Positions 59,105 through 64,000 of a stretch of 64,000 nucleotides of DNA are shown here, piece after piece. Within the stretch, counting starts at the first letter, position 1; the number at the start of each line of letters is the position of its first letter. Below the pieces are notes generated by a model. That model saw only the letters and a program-made list of their open reading frames with translations. It was not told the DNA's origin and did no database searches. The stretch spans positions 21,001-85,000 of the forward strand of contig JAEUJS010000708.1 of NCBI GenBank assembly GCA_016792935.1, written 5' to 3'. A program made the position numbers and the translations under genes. Source of the DNA: Archangium sp. Lineage in GTDB: Bacteria > Myxococcota > Myxococcia > Myxococcales > Myxococcaceae.

Positions 59105-60730
59105 TCAAGGCTGTTTGAGCGCGGTTCTCGTGACCGTCTCGGTGAGCGCAGTCGAGAGTGAAGGTATCGGCTCCACCGACGCCGCTTCCTTCCCCACCTC
59201 GCTGATCAACTTGATCAACTGCTGCCGCCCCTCGCTGGCGTGCGCGCGGAACTCAGCCGCCAATTTTTCTTCGAGCGCTCCGCCCGACTGCAGGCGCTTC
59301 GACGGCTCTCGCTGCAACAACGCATGCACCGCCTCGCAGAACACCGCCGGCAACTCGGGCCGCGCAGCCGCCGGGTTCTCTGCCGCGTTCTCGAGCACCG
59401 CTCGCAACATCTCCGTCTCCGACTGCTGACCGAACAACCGCTGCCCGGTCGCCGACTCGTAGAGCGTGATGCCGAGCGCGAACAAATCGGTGCGCGCGTC
59501 GAGCGGCTGATCCATCGCCTGCTCCGGTGCCGCGTACGCCAACTTCCCGCGCATCACCCCGGGCTGCGTGAGCGATGGCCGATCTGCCGAACGCGCGATG
59601 CCGAAGTCGGCGATCTTCACCTCACCGACGCGCGACAGAAGAATGTTCGGCGGATTCAAATCGCGATGAACGAGATTGAGCGGCGCTCCGTTCGCGTCGC
59701 GACGCGTGTGGATGTACTCGAGCGCCGCCGCCAACTCCTGCGTGAGCCACAACAGCGCGGGCACCGGAATCTTCTTCTGCTCCCGATGCAGGTGCTTGAG
59801 CAGACGGCCCAGCGAGATGCCGTCGACGAACTCCATCGCCAGGAAATACGTGTCGCCGTCAGACCCGAAATCCAACACCTGCACCACGTTGGGGTGCGCG
59901 AGCCGCGCGCCGAGCTCCGCCTCGCGACGGAAGAGCGCGACCAGCTCCGGCACGTTCGCCCACGACGGCAGAATGCGCTTCACCGCGACCGTGCGCTCGA
60001 AGCCACCTTCCGGGCAGTACACGGCGCGGAAGACCTCGGCCATGCCGCCCGCTCCGAGTCGCTCGCCGAGCACGTATTTCCCGAGCAAATCGCGCTGACG
60101 TGACGCAGTGACGAGCCGTCGAATCTTCGCCACCAACACCAGCGCCAGCACCGCGAAGCCAGCGGTGGCGACGATGACGTTTCCGCGCACCACCCACGGA
60201 ACCTGCCCCGTGCTGAGAATCGCCGTGATGAACGCCAGCGTGATGGGAGCGACGATCAAGATGACCCGTCGCGACAGCGCGATGGTCGAGAGCAGCAGAA
60301 ACGTCAGCAGCATCGTCACGCTCGACGCAGCGCCGATTCCGTGCGCCGTCGTGTACTGCGCCTGCACGTATTCGATGGTCCCCACGAGCGGCACGTCGAG
60401 GAATGCCGGAGCGAACGCCGCGAACCCGCGCGTCTTCGGCTTGAACTGCACGAGCAACAGCAGCAACCCCGCGAGCACCGCGTAGAGCACGGCGCCGTAG
60501 CGGCTCGGCCAGAGCGCGGTGTGGCCCTCGAGCTCGGTGGTGGGAAAGACGACGAGCGCGTTGAGCGTGCCGAAGAGGAAGCGCAGACGGCAGACGGCGA
60601 GCACCGAGCGGTCGCGCTCCTCGACGATGATGCGCTCGAGCAGGCCCTTCGCGGCGCCCTTCGGCTCGGCGTCTGACGAGAACCACGTCGAAATGGTTTC
60701 GAACGCGCCCACTGCGCGCGAGCTTTGCAT
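59105..60730 (-). CDS. Ser/Thr protein kinase with N-terminal membrane domain
   Basis: This is a 541-residue protein. The N-terminal ~210 residues contain five or six hydrophobic helices (GAVLYAVLAGLLLLLVQF, SSVTMLLTFLLLSTIALS, RVILIVAPITLAFITAIL, VIVATAGFAVLALVLVAK). The kinase domain is C-terminal (about 219-490): GERLGAGGMAEVFRAV, AVKRILPSW, catalytic loop HRDLNPPNIL, DFGIARS and AAPEQAMDQPLDARTDLFAL. All catalytic residues are present. HRDLNP is usual in myxobacterial kinases, but most have the kinase before the membrane helix. In-frame ATGs at 60760 and 60745 would overlap the divergent gene at 60744, so 60730 is preferred. Confidence 0.9.
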   Translation of the reverse strand: MQSSRAVGAFETISTWFSSDAEPKGAAKGLLERIIVEERDRSVLAVCRLRFLFGTLNALVVFPTTELEGHTALWPSRYGAVLYAVLAGLLLLLVQFKPKTRGFAAFAPAFLDVPLVGTIEYVQAQYTTAHGIGAASSVTMLLTFLLLSTIALSRRVILIVAPITLAFITAILSTGQVPWVVRGNVIVATAGFAVLALVLVAKIRRLVTASRQRDLLGKYVLGERLGAGGMAEVFRAVYCPEGGFERTVAVKRILPSWANVPELVALFRREAELGARLAHPNVVQVLDFGSDGDTYFLAMEFVDGISLGRLLKHLHREQKKIPVPALLWLTQELAAALEYIHTRRDANGAPLNLVHRDLNPPNILLSRVGEVKIADFGIARSADRPSLTQPGVMRGKLAYAAPEQAMDQPLDARTDLFALGITLYESATGQRLFGQQSETEMLRAVLENAAENPAAARPELPAVFCEAVHALLQREPSKRLQSGGALEEKLAAEFRAHASEGRQQLIKLISEVGKEAASVEPIPSLSTALTETVTRTALKQP

Positions 60731-60743
60731 TTCCGCACGCGCC

Positions 60744-61763
60744 ATGTGGCTCTCACTCACCGTCGCGCTGATCAGCAGTCAATTCCGCGAAGTTCCACTC
60801 GACGAATTCAACAAGCTCGCCGACGCGAAGCTGATTCACGCCGTCGCCACGTCGCCCAACGGCCACACCGTGTCCGTGTGGACGCGTTGGTCCGAGAAGT
60901 CCGTGCCGTGCCTCGGCTGGACGATCAGATCAGCCGACGAGTCGGCTGGGGCGATCAGAGACACCGGCAAGAAGACCGAAGGCCTCGGCGAAGTCGATTG
61001 CCCCAACGCGGCCCCGACCGGGAAGCGGCACCTGTTCGTCGACACGAAGGTGATGGGCGCTCCGAAGACGCTGGTGCCGGTGCTCGACACGTACCGCAAT
61101 CAAGTCGCGCTCGTGTTTCCCCGCGCGCTCGGCATCGCGTCGAACGACGACGGCTCGCTCCTCGGCGCGTGGTCGCTCGGAGATTTCTCATTGAAGGGCG
61201 TCTCCATCGGCGAACACGACTGGCTGTTGTGGGTGCAGGATGCGAAGGGCACCGACCGGTTGTTCTTCGTCGACCCCGCGCTGCTCGTCGGTGAGCCGCT
61301 CGAGTCGCCCATCGTCGAGACGGTGCCCTCGATGACGATGACGAAGTTCGCGTGGAAGAAGGAGATGCCCACGCAGCAGGTCGGCCCCTGCACGCTCGAA
61401 CGACGCGGGGTGATGATCGACGACTCCGCGCTGATGCTCGATTGGAAGTCGACGACCTCACGCATCGAAGTGCGCGCACAGCTCGCGAGCGGCGAGCAGA
61501 AGGTGTGGAAGGTCGACGCCGCGGGCGGCACTCCCGTCGCCGGCCTCGACATTCAGCGCGTGCACTTCGCTCGTCACGGCGTGTGGCGGTTGTTGATTCA
61601 GTTCCCCGCGCACGTGACTTCGTTGGCGGTGAGTGAAGCCGAGAAGCCGAAGCGGATGAGTCCGGTGCTCCAGCCCCTCGTCCTCGGAGGCGACGCCACC
61701 TGCATCTACAAAGACGGCGTGCTGCGTCCGCCCGACTTCACCCTCGATTCGCGCTGGCGGTGA
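60744..61763 (+). CDS. Exported hypothetical protein, 339 aa
   Basis: A short hydrophobic N-terminus (MWLSLTVALISSQ) suggests export. The mature protein is beta-rich with Trp-containing strands (HTVSVWTRWSEKSVPCLGWT, WLLWVQDAKGTDRLFFVDPA), as in a small propeller. Residues 61-70 (IRSADESAGA) are encoded by the 29-bp repeat also present at 17410, placed in the middle of what looks like a strand and so probably an insertion in a loop. No family was recognised. It is divergent from the kinase gene (13-base gap) and converges on the FHA gene with 26 bases of overlap. Confidence 0.65.
   Translation: MWLSLTVALISSQFREVPLDEFNKLADAKLIHAVATSPNGHTVSVWTRWSEKSVPCLGWTIRSADESAGAIRDTGKKTEGLGEVDCPNAAPTGKRHLFVDTKVMGAPKTLVPVLDTYRNQVALVFPRALGIASNDDGSLLGAWSLGDFSLKGVSIGEHDWLLWVQDAKGTDRLFFVDPALLVGEPLESPIVETVPSMTMTKFAWKKEMPTQQVGPCTLERRGVMIDDSALMLDWKSTTSRIEVRAQLASGEQKVWKVDAAGGTPVAGLDIQRVHFARHGVWRLLIQFPAHVTSLAVSEAEKPKRMSPVLQPLVLGGDATCIYKDGVLRPPDFTLDSRWR
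60924..60952. repeat. Palindromic element copy 2 (inside exported protein gene)
   Basis: These 29 bases are identical to 17410-17438. The perfect inverted repeat CAGCCGACGAGTCGGCTG occupies 60931-60948. It is read in the same frame as copy 1, again giving SADESAG. Confidence 0.85.
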
Positions 61764-62259
61764 GCCGCTCGAGGAAACCGGTCGAGTCGTAAAAGGTGAA
61801 GCGAACGTCTCCGCACGCGAGGCGCGCGCCGTTGGTCAGCGGCACGAGCCGGCCCGGGTAGAGCTTCTCGTCGTTGAGCGTGGCGTCGGCGATTTCAACC
61901 ACCGCCCACCCCGCGGAGTCGCACGACAGTCGCACGTGTTCACGCGAGACCGTCATGTCGTTCACCTGGAGGTCTGCTTCCGAGCCTCGCCCGAGCAAGA
62001 TGTCGCGTGGCGGAGTCGGCTCGAGCACGAAGACCAACGCGTCTCCACCGAGCGGGCGCGCGTTCGAGCGTGAAGAGCGGTGTGTGGCCTGCGAGTCGCT
62101 CTCCTCGGGAGAGGAAGGTGACGGGTTCCACTTGCCGGGTTCCCACACCAGCCAGCTCCCCGGGTGCTTCGCGAGGAAGCGCTCGTCGCCCATGGCCTCA
62201 CGCCGCTGCACAAGCAACGAAGTGAGGAACGCGCGCACGTGGGTTGCTGACGAGCTCAT
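61738..62259 (-). CDS. FHA-domain protein, 173 aa
   Basis: Residues about 80-165 form a forkhead-associated domain: LLGRGSEADLQVND (GR motif), MTVSREHVRLSC (SxxH as S-R-E-H) and GWAVVEIADATLNDEKLYPG, with LTNGARLACGD near the end. FHA domains bind phosphothreonine, so the Ser/Thr kinase one gene away (59105-60730) is a natural candidate partner. The N-terminal 80 residues are of unknown fold (RREAMGDERFLAKHPGSWLV). The ATG overlaps the stop of the SGNH lipoprotein gene, so the two are cotranscribed. Confidence 0.85.
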   Translation of the reverse strand: MSSSATHVRAFLTSLLVQRREAMGDERFLAKHPGSWLVWEPGKWNPSPSSPEESDSQATHRSSRSNARPLGGDALVFVLEPTPPRDILLGRGSEADLQVNDMTVSREHVRLSCDSAGWAVVEIADATLNDEKLYPGRLVPLTNGARLACGDVRFTFYDSTGFLERLTASANRG

Positions 62260-63662
62260 TCGGCCATCACCACCAGCAGATATTCGCCGGGGAGCTGGCC
62301 TGCCGTCGATTCATACGTGTCGAGCGAGAGCCAATACGTACCGGCGCTCAGTGAGCGCGTGATGAGCTTGTCGTTGCGCTGCAGGCACGACGCGCCGTCG
62401 GCAGCGGTGAGCAGATGGAGGTCGATGTCGCTGCTGCCGAGCGAGATGACGAACGCGCGCAGGTTGATGGGCTGTGTGACTTCGAAGCGGTACAGCACTT
62501 CGCGACCGCTCTCGTTCTGGGTCGCCGCGCAGCCGGGATAGTTCGGGATGACGGCGGCTCCCTGCGTGCGCGTGTCGCGCGCGTCGACGAAGGGGAGCGA
62601 GGGGATGACGATTTCATCGCTCGGCAATCCGCTCCCCGCGAAGCGCGGCGCGGTGGTGTCACTCGGAGTGTTGCTTTCCACCGCGAGCCACGCACGGTTC
62701 AGCGCTTCGAGCGTCGCGAGGTTGCGCACGTTCTGTCCGAAGTCGAGACCGGCGCTGGTGAAGAAGCAGCCACGCGTGCCGGCGGAGGGGATGTACGTCG
62801 AGAGGTGCACGCCGTCGCCGCTCAGGCCGTGTGCGGGCACTGGCTGCAATTCACGGTGGAGATCGACGAACGGAATTCGCCGCGACTGCGCGATGGCGCG
62901 CGCCACGAGGTTGTAGCGAGGCACCCAGGCGTTGGCCGTCGAGCTGTCGTCGCGCGGAGGCACCGCCGTGATGATGGGCACCACGCCCTGCATCGAGAGC
63001 GTGTCGATGAGGGGCACCATGCTGCGGCCGTAGAGGTCGGGGTTCGCGAAGCCGACGTCGTTGGTGCCGAACATCACGGTCGCGTAGCGCGGATTCGCGG
63101 CGTCGATTTCCTGCTGCAGCGGGGAGGGCGTGCCGGCGACGGCTGATTGTGCGCTCCAGCCGATGGTCGCTGAGAGGCTCGTGCGCGAGAAGGCAGAGCT
63201 GCCCTGCACCATGCCGGTGCGGAAGTGCGCGAGGCCCGCGTCGAGGGTGGTGCGGCCGTCGAGGTCGACGAAGTTGCCGGCGAAGCAGTTGAGGTAGCCC
63301 GTGCTCACGGTGTTCGAGTCGCCGACTTTGCTGAGGACGTTTGGCGCGCGCGTCGAGTCCATCGCCGCGATGGCGCGGAGGTGCGCGACGACTTCGGGCG
63401 TGAGTGGCGAGTGCGTCTGGCCGACGGGGTAGAGGATGGTGGTCGTTCCGCCGTCGCTCGTTGTCGTGCCTGCGTCGGTTCCTGCGTCGCTTGTCGTGCC
63501 TGCGTCGGTCGTCGTGCCTGCGTCGGTCGTCGTGCCGGCGTCGGTCGTCGTCGTGCCCGCGTCGCTCGTGGTTCCTGCGTCGTCTGGTTCTGCGCCGGCG
63601 TCAGTTTCGGGGACTGGCGTTCCGCACGCGGTGATCAGGAGTGCTGCGAGTGCCCAACGCAT
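62256..63662 (-). CDS. SGNH/GDSL-hydrolase-like lipoprotein with DAGTT repeat linker
   Basis: This is a 468-residue lipoprotein. MRWALAALLITACG gives a lipobox (ITAC, Cys 13). A linker of about 60 residues of DAGTT-type repeats follows (EPDDAGTTSDAGTTTTDAGT...). The catalytic domain (about 80-330) has block I VGDSNT, an Asn-containing block MFGTNDVG and block V SGDGVHLS with the catalytic Asp-x-x-His, so an SGNH esterase/lipase is likely. The C-terminal ~100 residues (REVLYRFEVTQPINLRAFVI, SLSAGTYWLSLDTYE) resemble a bacterial pre-peptidase C-terminal (PPC) domain. It is probably attached to the outer membrane. The substrate is unknown. Confidence 0.8.
   Translation of the reverse strand: MRWALAALLITACGTPVPETDAGAEPDDAGTTSDAGTTTTDAGTTTDAGTTTDAGTTSDAGTDAGTTTSDGGTTTILYPVGQTHSPLTPEVVAHLRAIAAMDSTRAPNVLSKVGDSNTVSTGYLNCFAGNFVDLDGRTTLDAGLAHFRTGMVQGSSAFSRTSLSATIGWSAQSAVAGTPSPLQQEIDAANPRYATVMFGTNDVGFANPDLYGRSMVPLIDTLSMQGVVPIITAVPPRDDSSTANAWVPRYNLVARAIAQSRRIPFVDLHRELQPVPAHGLSGDGVHLSTYIPSAGTRGCFFTSAGLDFGQNVRNLATLEALNRAWLAVESNTPSDTTAPRFAGSGLPSDEIVIPSLPFVDARDTRTQGAAVIPNYPGCAATQNESGREVLYRFEVTQPINLRAFVISLGSSDIDLHLLTAADGASCLQRNDKLITRSLSAGTYWLSLDTYESTAGQLPGEYLLVVMAE
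63441..63600 (-). repeat. Tandem DNA repeat encoding the DAGTT linker
   Basis: Units around gtcgtgcctgcgtcggtc (on the + strand), about 15-18 bp long, repeat roughly eight times and encode the Asp-Ala-Gly-Thr-Thr linker of the SGNH lipoprotein. They are degenerate and in frame, so they are coding repeats that can vary in number between strains. Confidence 0.75.
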
Positions 63663-64000
63663 GTGCTGCTTGAAGCACGGTTGCGTTCGCTACCCAACTG
63701 CTCTCCCCGTCGTGCGGAGCCGCCGTGTGACGCTGCACAAGCCCTGGCGTCGAAGTGGTGGCGAATGGCGTGTGAGGTGCCGAGAGACGAAGAGCCCCTC
63801 GACCCCGCGCGGATTCTGATCAGTTCTCTTTGATGACAGAGGTGGGTGGGGGCGAGGGCGCTGAAAGTGAGGTCCTCTTTGATGACGGATGAGCTCGTCA
63901 TGAGGTGATCACACGCGCGCTGACTTCCGACGTCGATCGCGACGGACGATCTCGTGCCAGCCCGCCTCCGCTCGAGATCCGCTCAGCTCGCGCGCTCGAG
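63663..64000. other. No recognisable gene in the last 338 bases
   Basis: No convincing coding frame, RNA gene or terminator was seen. Two direct copies of ctctttgatgac (63826-63837 and 63875-63886) and a 6-bp inverted repeat atgacg...cgtcat (63882-63887 / 63896-63901) occur here. This is probably the upstream control region of the SGNH lipoprotein operon and of a gene beyond the window. Confidence 0.4.

Noticed and set aside
63441..63600. Tandem repeats considered as a satellite or CRISPR-like array
   Set aside because: They encode the DAGTT linker of an SGNH lipoprotein in frame and have no spacers.

Overview
The window is high-GC, densely packed bacterial chromosome, most likely from a myxobacterium (Myxococcota). 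The clues are two TIGR02996-type proteins, an MglA-like small GTPase, a delta-60-repeat protein with a MYXO-CTERM-like tail, a Ser/Thr kinase with an HRDLNP catalytic loop, an FHA protein, many Cys-rich or Asp/Thr-rich lipoproteins, and frequent ATGA/GTGA overlaps between genes. I saw no tRNA, rRNA, CRISPR array, transposase or prophage gene.

Layout. 1-3145: the distal part of a nitrous-oxide-reductase accessory operon in the order nosD (cut by the window edge), nosF, nosL, nosY, with a fasciclin-domain gene behind it. Two tandem mini-ORFs sit between nosL and nosY. 3167-12710: poorly characterised myxobacterial genes, including a TIGR02996/LRR protein, zinc-ribbon proteins and a three-gene export operon that contains an SxxK-hydrolase/deacetylase-like fusion. 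12813-19345: a second TIGR02996/LRR gene overlapping a 2OG-Fe(II)-oxygenase-like gene, a DUF234-type ATPase preceded by an inverted repeat, a pair of paralogous membrane proteins, and a region that may be frameshifted. 19351-26847: recF behind a lipoprotein/TolB-like operon, then hypothetical genes. 26920-32211: a GNAT acetyltransferase, an MglA-like GTPase coupled to a PocR-type histidine kinase, and a bacterial protein whose C-terminal 360 residues align with eukaryotic actin along their whole length. Its N-terminus looks like a fascin-type beta-trefoil interrupted by a coiled coil.

32222-43761: a protein with a histone-H1-like tail, a three-subunit NAD(P) transhydrogenase (pntAA-pntAB-pntB), glycogen synthase glgA, a DUF4344 metallopeptidase, an ATP-grasp enzyme, a DprE1-type FAD oxidase and a metallophosphoesterase. 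43875-48065: an NAD-dependent epimerase divergent from a LysR regulator with a T-N11-A operator between them, then an S51-like protein coupled to a Fes-like esterase. 48119-55932: a WD40 protein with a Lys/Ala/Ser/Gly repeat tail, an outer-membrane barrel / 55-aa helical protein / delta-60-repeat operon, and a PilT-like ATPase with degraded catalytic motifs. 56024-63662: gyrB (apparent TTG start), a Ser/Thr kinase with an N-terminal membrane domain, an FHA protein and an SGNH-hydrolase lipoprotein.

The outstanding item is the actin-family fusion at 29931-31733. Also worth attention are an exact 29-bp repeat with a palindromic core found in frame inside two unrelated genes (17410-17438 and 60924-60952), the nosL-nosY mini-cistron duplication and the pseudo-PilT. 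All family assignments are by reading motifs; no database search was run.
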